Positions 22,774 to 34,486 of a stretch of DNA of 64,000 bases are shown here, piece by piece; the first letter of the stretch is position 1; each line of letters opens with the position of its first letter. Below the pieces are notes generated by a model, which had not been told where the DNA came from, searched no databases, and worked only from the letters and a program-made list of their open reading frames with translations. The stretch lies in assembly GCF_003255815.1 (NCBI RefSeq), contig NC_037672.1, positions 100,977,794-101,041,793 on the forward strand, written 5' to 3'. The DNA comes from Theropithecus gelada (Eukaryota > Chordata > Mammalia > Primates > Cercopithecidae). The translations under genes were made by a program, and so were the position numbers.

Positions 22774-24006
22774 TAAGAGATGACAACCTGCTAGCCACCC
22801 TCGCTCGCTCTTGGCGCCTCCTGGGCCTGGCAGTCCACTCTGGCCGTGCTTGAGGAGCCCTTCAGCCCACTGCTGCACTATGGGAGCCCCTCCCTTGGCT
22901 GGCCAAGGCCAGAGCCGGCTCCCTCTGCTTGCACCGAGCTGTGGAGAGGCAAGAGCAGGAACAGGGGCTGCACGTGGCGCTCACGGGCCAGCGGGAGTTC
23001 CAAGTGGGTGCAGGGTGTGCGGGGTCCGCGGGCCGCCACTTGGGAGCTACCAGCCAGCACTGCCGGCCCTGGGCAGTGAGGGACTGAGCACCTTGGCAGG
23101 GCTCAGGACCTGCAACCCGCTGTGCCCAAGGCCTGCCCCCCACAGCCCGCAGTGGGCTCCCACACAGTCCGAGCCTCCCCAACAGGCACCACCCCCTGCT
23201 CCAGGGCGCCCCATCGCATCCACCACCCAAGGGCTGAGGAGTGCGGGTGCTGGCATGGGACTGGCGGGCAGCTCTGCCCGCAGCCCCAGCGCTGGATCCA
23301 CTAGGCAAAGCCAGCTGGGCTCCCAAGTAGGGTGGGGACTTAGATAACTTTTATGTCTCACTGGAGGATTGTAAATGCACCAATCAGCACTCTGTCTAGC
23401 TCTGGGTTAGTGGATGCACCAATCAGCACTCTGTATCTAGCTAATCTAGTGGAGACTTGGAGAACTTTTATGTCTAGCTAAAGGATTGTAAATGCACCAA
23501 TCAGTGCTCTGTGTCTAGTTCAAGGTTTGTAAATGCACCAATCAGCACCCTGTCAAAAAGGACCAATCAGCTCTCTATAAATTGAACCAATCAGCTCTCT
23601 GTAAAATGGACCAATCCGCAGAATGTGGGTGGGGTCACATAAGGGAATAAAAGCAGGTTGCTGGAGCTAGTAGTGACAAGCTGCTGGGGTCCCCTGCCAT
23701 GCTGTGAAAGGTTTGTTCTTTTGTGCAATAGATTTTGCTGGTGCTCTCTTTGTGTTCACATCGCTTTTATGAGTTGTAACACTGACAGCAAAGGTCTGCA
23801 GCTTCAGTCCTGAAGCCAGTGAGACCACTAACCCACCAGAAGGAGTTTCCATGAACCCACCAGAAGGAAGAAACTCTGAACACATGCGAACTTAAGAAGG
23901 AACAAACTCCGGACACACCATCTTTAAGAACTGTTAACACTCACCGCGAGTGTCCGTGGCTTTATTCTTGAAGTCAGCAAGATCAAGAACCCACCAATTC
24001 TTGACA
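22774..24006 (+). mobile_element. Solo LTR12 (ERV9 LTR)
   Basis: The 1.23-kb LTR starts TAAGAGATGACAACCTGCTAG (the diverged LTR12 5' end) and ends near CCACCAATTCTTGACA. The U3 region is GC-rich (22795-23345), the only such block in the window. It is followed by tandem CCAAT-containing units, a TATA-like box (23646) and an R/U5 region with two CCACCAGAAGGA repeats (23837 and 23859). No gag, pol or env sequence adjoins it, so it is a solo LTR left by recombination. A clean 4-bp target duplication is not evident (CTAT left, TACT right). GC-rich open frames inside U3 are not genes. Confidence 0.93.
23371..23680 (+). promoter_or_regulatory. LTR12 enhancer/promoter: seven CCAAT boxes and a TATA box
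   Basis: CCAAT boxes on the plus strand start at 23380, 23419, 23497, 23538, 23563, 23587 and 23611. Six read CCAATCAG, the NF-Y consensus, and the last reads CCAATCCG. The first four lie in repeats of ATGCACCAATCAG. The TATA-like AATAAAAG at 23646-23653 would place initiation about 25-30 bp downstream, near 23675-23685. ERV9 LTRs are known to act as promoters or enhancers in germline and embryonic cells. Activity of this copy is an inference. Confidence 0.75.
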
Positions 24007-24296
24007 TACTGTGGAAGATAAGGAAAAGAACTTTGGTGAATCCTTGGTAGTTTCAGCAACATTTGTTCTTTCCTTCTTTATTCTTTGTGATTCAGATACA
24101 TTGGGTTTTAGTCTTTGATTGCTCATTACATCCCTAAGGACTTTGTACATGTCATTCTCTTGGTTCATATGCACTTCATCTCCTCCTTGATTCAGCTGAC
24201 AATTATTATTCAGAATTAAAAATGTTTTATATTGCTGTGGAAAGTTGTTGTCTTCTTTGTAATACTTGGAAAAGCTGCAATAAATTATTCAATGAC
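24007..24296. other. Unassigned DNA downstream of LTR12
   Basis: Nothing certain was recognised. It may include decayed L2. Confidence 0.4.
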
Positions 24297-24415
24297 TGTT
24301 TGTCATGCTAGATTGTAGGACTGAAGAGTAGAGGAACTCTCTGTTTTGTTCTTTATTATAGTCCCAGTATCTGGCACATAGCAGGATGTTTAGTAAATAT
24401 TTCTTGAACTCACAG
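24297..24415 (+). mobile_element. L2 3' end
   Basis: The segment GGAACTCTCTGTTTTGTT, CTGGCACATAGCAGGATG and TTTAGTAAATATTTCTTGAA matches the L2 3' terminus. Confidence 0.75.
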
Positions 24416-24544
24416 AAAGATGGATGAATGGATGCCTGGATAAGTGCAAAAATAGATACGTTCATAGATGAATGGGAAATAAGCCGATATAACCCCACTC
24501 TGAAGCCTTTAGTTTGTTAAATGATTATTTAATGATGCTTGTTA

Positions 24545-25015
24545 AGCACAATAAGGAAGTCTTTATTATAAACCATCATGGTAAGTATATGGACCTCTGA
24601 AATGGGATTTTGCAGTAGGGGAGGGAGATTGGGCTCAAGTCTTAATAAAGGGTGGGCAAGTGGGAATTTATAGCCAAGTTGCAAGGTGGGGGTCTGTGGA
24701 TAAAACATGACTAAGAGGAGGCATCAGGGGTACAAGGGGTTCTGGCTGAATCGACCTAGAAAGATTCTTGCTGGAGGTAGGCTAGGGTGATCAAACATAA
24801 CTTATGAGATGGTGGAGGATGAGGAACCCCAGTGGATACAAAGGATGAGCAGATATTGGGGGTAGGGGATTCTTGCTAAACATAGTGAGGTATTTGCTAA
24901 AACTGGATTTTACAAAGAAGTGCACAGATGAACCTAGGAGAAGGTTCAAGAGTCTGAATGAATTTTATCAATCAGATACTTTGTATCAGACTTTCTCCAT
25001 GAAGGATTTGTGCAA
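24545..25015 (-). mobile_element. Probable ERVL-type LTR remnant
   Basis: A purine-rich block. In antisense it shows an LTR-like arrangement (inverted polyadenylation-like TTTATTAT near 24562, inverted TATA-like TTTATAG near 24666). The text resembles ERVL LTRs I cannot place by name. Ends and duplications are not clear. Confidence 0.4.
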
Positions 25016-25299
25016 AAGTAGGGTACGTGGTTGCAAAAAGAAAACTTGAGAAGATTGGTACAACTTTGAATAGCTATAAATAAAAACGATAAAGAGAGAC
25101 AAATAAGAAAAAGAAAAAGCATTGTTCAATAATGTGGAACACTCAATTGTGGTTGAAAACCACAGCTTTGTAGTGAAAACTAGCTATTATATTTTTCTCT
25201 TGCATTTAATTTCAGAGAAAATGCATTTTGGAAATAATAATGGTTGATAATGGATATAGCATAGCGATCCAGATATGAGCTTCGCATTTAAAATGCGGT

Positions 25300-25430
25300 T
25301 TTTCATGCATATTTTCATTTTTTTAAAATTTTATAGATGAGAAAACTGAAGGTCAGAAAGTACAAATAAATGGCATAAGGAGTAAATGACATTAGCAATC
25401 AGAGAAGCTGTGATTCGTACCCGTGTGTAA
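25300..25430 (-). mobile_element. MIR
   Basis: Antisense MIR core: ATTTTATAGATGAGAAAACTGAAGGTCAGAAAG in degenerate form (25330-25361), then GTGATTCGTACCC near 25410. Confidence 0.65.
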
Positions 25431-26559
25431 TATCTCAAAAGATAGAGATTTATAAAGCAGGCCTTGAAGAAGTGTGAATAACAGGAAATTAACCTGTGTT
25501 AATGTCCACAAAGGCTGGTTCCTAGGGTCAGTTTATTAAAGAATGTGTAATGTTCCATCAAGGTTTAGTGGGATGAGATAGTAGTAGACATGTAAAGAGA
25601 GAGGATTGTGCTGTGAGAATTATATTTTCAAATTTCGGGTGAGAAAATGAGTTTTGGAAGATGACAAGGCCTGGAATATAGACCTCAAAAGTGTTTTGTT
25701 CGAGGGGAGTGGGACAGAAGTTTCTCAGAGGGCTGCCCACATGAACACTGTCTTTCAGAATACTGACAGGAATTGGTCGAAGGAAAGATTACAATCCAGA
25801 TACCAAAGCCCTCACTAAATGTGGCATAAAGGAGTAGAGGTGAGCTGACGACAGTGATGAAGATGAGCACAGAGTATAGTTCAGTTTTTAGGGACTTAAA
25901 TATGGAGGACTTTTTGGATGAGTATCAAGTATAATGACAATGAAACTGCAGTGGGTAAACATGAGAAAGATGAACATACCTCCTCAAAAATACAGAGAAT
26001 TAAAGCTTCTTTTGAGGGCTGTTTAAGCAAAATGGTATTATTAGAGGAGAAAAACGTAGTTAGTGTGAAGAAGTAAAGGGAAATAGTAAAGATGTTGCAT
26101 ATTATAAAGAAGTTTCTTTGAAATAGGATGGGTTTCTATGTAGTTACAGTAAAGAGGTAGAAGTAGAATTAGATACAGAATGATAAGTCTGAGAAGGGGA
26201 AGATATAAATTAGATGAAAGAGTTTGCAATGTGGGTTTTAGATCAAGGGCACTAGAAAGTCAAGGAATACAGAGAAAGATGGGAAGTACTTGAAAGAAAC
26301 TAACTAGCCTCAGGGTTCCAGCTGGGGCTTTGATGGCAAGTTGTTTTGTTGCTGCTGCAAACTCAGACCAAAACATTCTGGGGAAACTTAAGAATAAGAG
26401 GTGAATTGCCAATTAATATCTAGGGCTGCAAGAGTGAGAAGAAATGACTAAAAATACAAATTGAAGCTCACATAAGTGGAACAAATTTTAAAGAGGAATG
26501 GGAATTTTGAGAAAAAAGTGAGGAAAATATATAACTCTTTATTTATAAATACATATTTT
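25431..26559. other. Purine-rich unassigned DNA
   Basis: A long AG-rich stretch (25540-26330) that may be a decayed antisense LINE or LTR. I cannot assign it. No convincing reading frame is present. Confidence 0.4.
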
Positions 26560-27215
26560 GTGTTATGCACTGGCTTTGTAGTAACCAAGACAGTCTTAAC
26601 ATGTCCCTTAGCTTGATTAAACTTCAGACAGTCTTCGTCTGGCCTTTAAGTTCTGATCTCCCTCTGACTTCCTACCCCTAAAGAATCTAGATGGCCAAAT
26701 CACAGAGGTTCCTCTCCTCCCTTTTTAAAGAGTATTTATTTCAGATACCTTATAATTGCAAATTCTTCTTGTCTGCTACTTGAGATGTAAATTTTTAAGC
26801 ATCTCTTATCAGTTTTACTTCCCTCCAGGAGTATCTTTCTCAAGGACCTAGAGCCATTCCTTTGAAATGTTATCATTAGGGAAAATAGCGACCCTATCTC
26901 TCAGTCTCTGTGGGAGAGTGAGTGCTTCATTTCAATGGGCACCGGGCTCTAAGTTGTAAAACTGTCTCCTGTCATGAAGATAAGAGACATTTTGCTGTTT
27001 CTTTGTGAGGCCAATTAGCAGACACAGGTAGCCTATGTTCCCCTCTTTTACCCCAATGCTTAAAAATCCTCTCACCCTGTATTTCAGTAGAGTTGAGCAC
27101 AGAGTGATTTCTGGCTCTCCCTCTTATTGCAATAGACTTGAGTAAAGTCTTCCTTACCTGTTTGACTTTGATGCAGCTTTTGCTTTGACAGTAGCTTATA
27201 ACGAGTTTATTTTTC
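26560..27215 (+). mobile_element. LTR remnant, subfamily uncertain
   Basis: The layout is LTR-like on the plus strand: GTCTCCTGTCATGAAGATAAG at 26963, CAATTAGCAGACACAGGTAG at 27011, a CCTCTCACCCTG block, TGCAATAGACTTGAGTAAAGTCTTCC at 27128 (a decayed AATAAA-like signal), then CTGTTTGACTTTG. The left boundary is approximate. Confidence 0.5.
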
Positions 27216-27419
27216 ATTTCCCTGAAAACAAATGTTTCATCCTGACCTCCAGGGCACTACCTGGTGCTGGCTGATGGTGATGTGGCAGCTGGAGATGTAG
27301 CATAATGATACAAAATTGGGCCCTTTTAAAAAACCAAAAGCACATACTTCTAAAATAGAATCAATTACATATTTACTTATGTCTGCTTATTATACCCTGG
27401 ATATAAACCCCAAGGAGGC

Positions 27420-27655
27420 AGCAGTATATCATGAATTAGAGCATAAGTTTTTCATCAAAGATCAAAACTGAGTTTTCATCTTTCTCTTGCTATTTATGCA
27501 ACTTAGGTGAGTTATAGACCTCTTTAAGCTTCAGTTTACTCATTTGCAAAATATGAATATAATACACTAGGATATTACATATAACACTTAACCTGGTTAT
27601 TGCACAAATTAAATAATATGTGTAAAGCACTTAGCACAGCATAACAGATAGTTGT
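27420..27655 (+). mobile_element. MIR, nearly complete
   Basis: Sense MIR from the tRNA-like head (GAATTAGAGCATAAGTT) through the core (CTTCAGTTTACTCATTTGCAAAATATG near 27530) to the tail (GTAAAGCACTTAGCACAGC near 27623). Complete copies are less common than core fragments. Confidence 0.85.
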
Positions 27656-29342
27656 CATAGTTTTTCTTTTTATAGGTAATATTGTTGTTATTACTATTAT
27701 TTCTTTAAGGACAGGGTTCAAATCTGTCTAATAGTATCTACTCACATGCTCATAAATATTTAATGATTAAATTATTTTTCAAATAATACCTAGTACATAT
27801 ATACAATATCTAAATGGAAGCCAACATATGGGATGGAAATTAACGTCTGTTGTTGAAGATTGTCTTAGTAGCAGTTATGGTCTATAAAATATCTAAATCA
27901 CAGCTTCAAGCATGTGTTCTGAGACAAAAATTCCAAGCAGAAGCTTCCTAATGACCACCTCTAGTCCCCACTGAGCACACCTTTAATATATTTTATAATA
28001 TATGTTATGCCAACATTTGCCTTTGTGAACACAGTAAAGACAGTCACAGTCAAGAATTGGCTAAAAGACTGATTTGTCATTTATGGAAAAATACAAAGGT
28101 AAGGGTGACTTTCAGAGGAAATAGGCATCATTAGTAGTGCCCTCTGGCAAATACAAGAGAATTTCTCAGAGACCCACTTGGAAGAAAGTTCAGTCATGGC
28201 ATTAGATGACTCAGTGAAAGGTGGAAGGCCAATACTCGTAGTTCAAATGAAAACATCTACTGCTCTTAACTTTGTAAATATTCTGTTTCATTCTTAAAAG
28301 CCTAGGGAAATAATAATTCTATACCTACTTTTCCCGTTTTTCTGTGAAAATAGTTTCTATAAATTTTAATGGGCTTAGAAACTTTTCTCTGAATGATCAA
28401 ATGTCCTAAACTATTTCAAATCATTTTTACCCTGCCCTTGGACAGGCAACAGCTTACTTTGGAAAAATCGAGTCTTTAGGGAATTGACAGAAAAAACGTT
28501 TTTTCTTTTATGGAGGTAGATCCTGAGACTTCTGAGCATCTATAATTCCTTATGATAAATCTCCTATTATTTCTATTTCTCTAGAGAACTCAGACTGATA
28601 CATATTCTAAGTATAAATCTTGGTTGATGATCTGTTCATTTCACTAGTCATGTATTTCTTTATTGCTCTGCTTGAAGCTGGCTTAAACAGCTAGTTTTTT
28701 CAAAAGCAATTTGTTATAATACATATTTGCACAGAAAGAAAAGGTTTGAAAAATTATCAAGGGAGAGCTAAATCATTTCAGGAGCCACACTTATGATGAC
28801 ATGTGATATAATTACAGAAAATAAAATACTTGATTGAAGTACTTGATGTGGGGGTAGTATATTATCAACAATATCAAACTTTTCTTCACTTCTGATGAAC
28901 ATTAACCATATCTTGCTATATTTCTTGGTATTAGCTCTGAAATGAAAAGTCATTTGAAAAGGTATTGCAAATTCAAGTTAATGAAAAAGATATTGAAAAT
29001 ATAATTTATATGTGCATGAGCTGCTGATAATTAGATAAAATAACACCTTCTTACCAAACACATTCTTTTCTTCCCTTCTTACCAAACACATTCCTTTTTT
29101 TTCCACCAGCAGATATTAAATCTAAAAATAAGTGCTTTCTTCTACTTTTATTTACTAAACTACTTCACAGTCTTCTGCCATGCTAATGTCACCTTGCCTG
29201 ATGCTATTTCCCCTATATTATTACATTTGTCTTTTCCCAAGTGTGGCATCAGTACTGATTTGCTACCCAACAGCCACTCCGTGTCCTATTCTAATTGCTC
29301 ATTTATATCAATATATTGAATATATTGCAGCCTCTTTTGAAG
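27656..29342. other. Intergenic DNA with a short tandem duplication
   Basis: Mostly unassigned. CTTCTTACCAAACACATTC occurs twice 28 bp apart (29047-29065 and 29075-29093). A fragment reading TTTCTCTAGAGAACTCAGAC near 28577 resembles the end of an old MaLR-like repeat. Confidence 0.45.
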
Positions 29343-30137
29343 TTACCAGTGCTCAGGTGACCAGTTGGAGCCAAGGGATATAAGAAAAACTCTGCTATTG
29401 AACATCTGGCCAAGATTTTTTTTCTTCCTGATAAAGGAAAAGAAATAGAAACCAAGTTTTCTCTTTATACTTTGAGCTAACTCCATAATATAGCAACCAA
29501 AGGAGATGTGCCTAAGGATGACAACCAACAGCTGGGGATAGAACCATAAAAAGAAAAAAGAAAAGAAACTGGACTCTTGATGACAATGTTGAACCTTCAA
29601 ACCAACCTTAGGACCAGATACATATGGGTTTTCTTTATCTTGAAGCCGAATGCACTGAATCACAAGCACTTCTGTTTTTCCTTCCTGAGAGATCTGGGCA
29701 TTATATGAAAATCTCTGACTCAAGAGATGCCTCTCTAGTGTTTGAAACATTGCTGTCCTCTCTGGATTCTCAGGACATGCTCTGATGAGGGCCAGCCATA
29801 CTCCTGACTCTGCACCCCAAGCATTTGGCAAGTGTTGCTCAGGAAGTACCCATGAGTGATGGTTCAATGAAAGGATGTTCGAATGTTGACAACTAGCAGG
29901 ATCCACTGGGCTCTTCCACCGGATGAAATAATAATAAATAACCCAAAGTGAGCAGCTCAGATGAGCTAGAACACTGCCTAAAATTATCCTAAAAACCCCT
30001 GAACTCGAAAGTGAAAAAAAATTAGCTAGTGAAGAGAGCACGGGAGAGTCAAGTGAGCCCATGCACGTTGGGTCTGAGGACAAGGGGCGACAGAACAGCA
30101 CACAGGGTGGAGAAAGCACACAGGGTGGAGAACACAC
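29343..30137 (-). other. Longest open reading frame in the window (264 codons), unidentified
   Basis: The frame is open from an ATG at 30137 to a stop at 29343 and encodes 264 residues. I recognise no domain. The N-terminal part (residues 1-75) is hydrophobic and cysteine/serine-rich and includes a possible membrane segment near residues 48-70. The middle (about 113-178) is more hydrophilic, with PENPERTAMFQTLERHLL and GKTEVLVIQCIRLQDKENPY, and reads more like real protein than the flanks. The C-terminal part is again low complexity (FFSFFFLWFYP). No Kozak-like start, promoter or polyadenylation signal is evident. It could be chance, an ancient repeat, or a fossil exon. Confidence 0.3.
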
Positions 30138-31835
30138 ACAGTCAAAAGATATGGGGAGGCTCTAAATTCTTAGGAAGCACGTTGCTTCTAAAGTCTCAGG
30201 GTGGCCAGTGGCTCTTGGTGATTTTAGTGTCCTGGTGACCATGACACCACAGCTCAGTGCTGTGTGGGAGTCATGCCCTATGTGCCTAGTGTCTCCTTTA
30301 TGCGATTGCATCCACACATTGGAGCTCCTCAGGGCTGAGGTGCTCCCTCTGACACCAAAATCACTGCCCAGAACAGCATCTGTTGTGGTAGTGAGAAGTG
30401 CATACTCGACAAATGGACAAAGATTTCTATTTGTTAAAAATTTCTCTTTGTTAAAAAAGATTTCTCTGGAATGAACATGAGAAATTAACATTGGTGCTCA
30501 TTTTCTTGGGCAGGGGAGGAAAACAGGGAACAGGGTTAAGGGCAGACCACAGTGCACCTTTTCAAACTGCAAAATTTTACAATATGAATACGATGCCCAT
30601 TCAAAAGTAAGTGAGTTTGAAGTAACGGAAGTGGGAGCAGCACTGAGTGCCTGGGCAGGCAGTGCTGCTGTCTGGTGAGGAAGAAGGAGAGTACAGAGAG
30701 GTGAGCCCTCAGAGTCCCATGCAGTCTGGTGAGGAAGAAGGAGAGTACAGAGAGGTGAGCCCTCAGAATCCCATGCAGTCTGCTGTAGACCAAGCTCAGA
30801 AGCAGATCTGACCGGACCCACAGCTCACAGGGGAGCAGAATGGCCATGACCAACAACTGAGACTGGGGGAATACTCAGAATAAGCAAAAGGGAAAACGTG
30901 GAGGATGTGCCATGCCAGGTCCAAAACTGACATACAGAATGTTTTCAACTGTGAAATGAATTAATTCCAGAATATTTTGTTTCCTGATCACTCTCATTCT
31001 ATTATTTGACTCATAATGAAACTTGGTAGTGCTTTAAACATAGATTTGTTAGTAACAATGAAAAAAGAGATAAGCAGCATGTGGTAATAAGAAAGATTAT
31101 TTGGGTGTATCCAGACAACAGAGGAATTCAAAATAAACAACATAATCAGAGACTTCATCATTTCTAAGGAAACAAAGCTTTGATTTTTTAAATTATTTGT
31201 TTTGTTTAATCATTTGAATAGAAAAATATAGTGCTTGAAATTTCTAAAAATTTTAAATGTTCAATTAGTTACACTGAGGCAATATTTCTCTCATGCAATC
31301 TGTGAATGCTGCAAATCATCAAGCTAAAACGCTTATAAATACTTATTCCTAAGAGGGCTTTGTATATTAATCCTCATCCTTGGAAAACAACCAGGGAAGG
31401 ACCAGGCTCAGTAGAAAAGCAGGGGCCAGCACACCACCGCCCTCCTGCAGGGAGCACACAGAGAGAGCCTCCTGCAAGCTGGAGCTTGAGGTCTAGAGAG
31501 AGGCGGTGGCCAGCGTGACACATGCTGCCCACCATGGGGGCAGGGGCCATGCAAGCACTAAAGGTGGTGGGCCTGGAGCAGCTGAGTCCAACACGGGACC
31601 TGGAGGCCTGTGGGAGGGTTCAGGCTTGCTCAGGTCATGAGATCAAGACTTTTTTCAATCCCTATGTCCTTCATTGGGAAGAGACCTGTGGAAGCATCTG
31701 GACCTGGCTCTACAGGGATGTGGGTGGCACAGTTAGGCTATCATACTAGCTCTGGCCAAAAACACTAGAAACAAGTGAACCAGCACAGGCAGAGACATGG
31801 CAGAAGACCACGCAGGGGACCTGGTCACCACTTCC
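30138..31835. other. Unassigned block with moderately high GC
   Basis: No known repeat was recognised. It contains the 54-bp tandem duplication at 30671-30778 and a small duplicated CACAGGGTGGAGAA motif near 30101 and 30119, just left of this interval. Several short open frames occur, none with recognisable domains. Confidence 0.4.
30671..30778. repeat. 54-bp direct tandem duplication
   Basis: Two copies, 30671-30724 and 30725-30778, start TCTGGTGAGGAAGAAGG and end CCCATGCAG. They differ at a single base (CAGAGTCCC against CAGAATCCC). The 54-bp length is a multiple of three, so a minus-strand frame repeats 18 residues exactly. Confidence 0.95.
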
Positions 31836-32126
31836 TTTTTTTTTTTTTTTTTTTGAGACAGAGTCTCACTGTTGCCCAGCCTGGAGTGCAGTGGCGCGAT
31901 CTCAGCTCACTGCAAGCTCTGCCTCCCGGGTTCATGCCATTCTCCTGCCTCAGTCTCCCGAGTAGCTGGGACTACAGGCACCTGCCAACACGCCTGGCTA
32001 ATTTTTTGTATTTTTAGTAGAGATGGGGTTTCACCGTGTTAGCCAGGATTGTCTGGATCTCCTGACCTCATGATCCGCCTGCCTCAGCCTCCCAAAGTGC
32101 TGGGATTACAGGCATGAACCACTTTC
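31827..32126 (-). mobile_element. Alu, slightly 5'-truncated
   Basis: An antisense Alu with a T tract at 31836-31854. It ends at GGCATGAACCAC (about 32121), missing the first 15-20 nt of the element. Short flanking ACCACTT(T)CC-like sequences on both sides (31827-31835 and 32118-32126) look like the target duplication and overlap the truncation point. It carries GGCGCGATCTC, so it is an older type than the three monkey AluY copies. Confidence 0.88.
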
Positions 32127-32509
32127 AAACTCTCCCAAGTGATCAAGAGATCACTTATTAGGACCTCACTGTTAAGAGTAAAAAGAGCTAATTTTATGAG
32201 AATAATTAGAAAAATCAGAAGTAAATAATGCTTAAACAGAACCTAAAACTGTAACAAGACCACTGGGCTTTTAGTGTGGCTTTTAGTCTTGACACAAATT
32301 AAGGAAACGTTATTGCTTAGAGAACTCACAGGGGCCTCACTTGGCCTTCTGCAAGCAAATTCTTCTTGGAAAAAGTAGGCTTTTCCACCAATCTGTCTTT
32401 TAGCAATATTCTAACAAACTGCAGTAAAATTGCCTTGCACAAACTATCACAACTCCACAACAAGGCAGCCTTACAATGGGTCTGGCACTGCACATCAGTG
32501 CTTCAAAGA
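32122..32509. other. Unassigned intergenic DNA
   Basis: Nothing was recognised. Confidence 0.5.
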
Positions 32510-33035
32510 TGTGTGTCCTTTTGATACGGCAATTATATCTAGGAATTTATCTGAGGAAGTAACCAGGGAAGCAAAAATATGCACGTTCACAGTGTCACTT
32601 TGAGGACCAAAGTGGAAACTGAAAACTGTAGGATAATTCAAGAGATGTTGCTTTAACCTCTCTACCTTACTTCTTCCCCTGGATTCCCTAAGAAACAGAA
32701 AAACAGCAATTTCTCATAAGAAAAATATATACACATACAAAAAACTTACTGATATGGGAAGATGCTCCCTTCATGTGAGGTGTGCACCGTAGTCTACCAC
32801 GGTGTGCCATTATAGCTCCTTTTGTTATGAGCAAAATTAGTGTGGCTGGTCACAGTAAACATCTGGAAGAGCCCATACAGTTGGTGATGTGCTTATTATC
32901 TTTTGGTGGAAGGAAAACAAATCATCTTTATATTCTTTACATTTTCTACATTTTCAGAACTCATGCAAATAGTGTATATAACCCAGAAATGAATATAAAC
33001 AAAATAAAACACAACAAGGTATGTATGTGCAAATG
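32510..33035 (+). mobile_element. Old L1 (L1M/L1ME) 3' end
   Basis: Matches to the old L1 3' UTR: CTAGGAATTTATCTGAGGAAG near 32540, AAAATATATACACATAC near 32723 and CTTTACATTTTCTACATTTTC near 32935. A middle portion (about 32770-32890) does not fit and may be an insertion. Confidence 0.6.
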
Positions 33036-33508
33036 TGTTCTAAATGTTATGAGGTCCCAATTCCACTGATGAGGATTCCTAGCGTAAGAAAGCTCCTAGG
33101 GGGGGAGGGCTAGCAAGATGGCTGAATAGGAAGAGCTCCAGTCTGCAGCTCCCAGCGAGATCAATGCAGAATGTGGGTGATTTATACATTTCCAACTGAG
33201 GTACCCAGCTTATCTCACTGGGACTGGTTATACAGTGGGTGCAGCCCACAGAGAGTGAGGCAAAGCAGGGTGGGGCATCACCTCACCCGGGAAGCACCAG
33301 GGGTTGGAGAACTCCTCCCCTAGCCAAGGGAAGCCATGAAGGACTGTGCAGTGAGGAATGGTGCATTCCGGCCCAGATACTATGCTTTTCCCATGGTCTT
33401 TGCAACCCGTAGACCAGGAGATTCCCTGAGGTGCCTACACTACCAGGGCCCTGGGTTTCACATCTAAAACTAGGCGTCCATTTGAGCAGACACCAAACTA
33501 GCTGCAGG

Positions 33509-33544
<36 letters not shown>

Positions 33545-34486
33545 CCCCCATGGCTCCTAGAACACCAGTGAGACAGAACCGTTTTCTCCCCTGGAAACGG
33601 GGCTTAAGCCAGGGAGCCAAGTGGTCTAGCTCAGTGGATCCCACCCTCATGGAGCCCAGGAAGCTAAGATCTACTGGCTGGAAATTCTCACTGCCAGCAC
33701 AGCAGTCAGAAGTTGACCTGGGACGCTAGAGCTTGTTGACGGTGGTAGGGTGGGGGTGGGGGTGGGGGTGGTCTTCCACCATTACTGAGGCTTGAGTAGG
33801 CAGTTGTCCTCTCACAGTGTAAACAAAACCCCCGGGAAGTTTGAACTGGGGGGGAGCCCAAAGAAGCTCGGCAAAGCTGCTATAGCCAGTCTTCCTCTCT
33901 AGATTCCTCCTCTCTGGGCAGGGCATGTCTGAAAGAAAGGCGGCAGCCCCAGTCAGGGGCTTATAGATAAAACCCCCATCTCCCTGGAACAGGGAACCTG
34001 GGGGAAGGGGCAGCTGTGGGCGCAGCTTCAGCAGACTTAAACATTCCTGCCTGCCAGCTCTAAAGAGGGCAGCGGATCTCCCAGAACAGCACTCGAGCTC
34101 CGCTAAAAACAGACTGCCTCCTCAAGTAGGTCCCTGACCCGCGTGCTGCCTGACTGGGAGACATCTCCCAGCAGGGGTCGACAGACACCTCATATAGGAG
34201 AGCTCTGGCTGGCACATAGCAGGTACCCCTCTGGGATGAAGCTTCCAGAGGAGGGAACAGGCAGCAATCCTTGCTGTTCTGCAGCCTCTGCTGGTGATAC
34301 CCAGGAAAACAGGGTCTGGAGTGGACCTCCAGCAAACTCCAGCAGACCTGCAGCAGAGGGGAGTGACTGTTAGAACGAAAACCAACAAACAGAAAGGAAT
34401 AGCATCAACATCAACAAAAACGACATCCACACAAAAAACCCATCTGAAGGTCACCAACATCAAAGAAGTTAGATAAATCCACGAAT

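Noticed and set aside
22811..23361. Overlapping open frames of 60-178 codons on both strands in a GC-rich block
   Set aside because: They lie wholly inside the U3 of an LTR12, where high GC removes stop codons. All six frames are long, none has a domain, and no start context is convincing.
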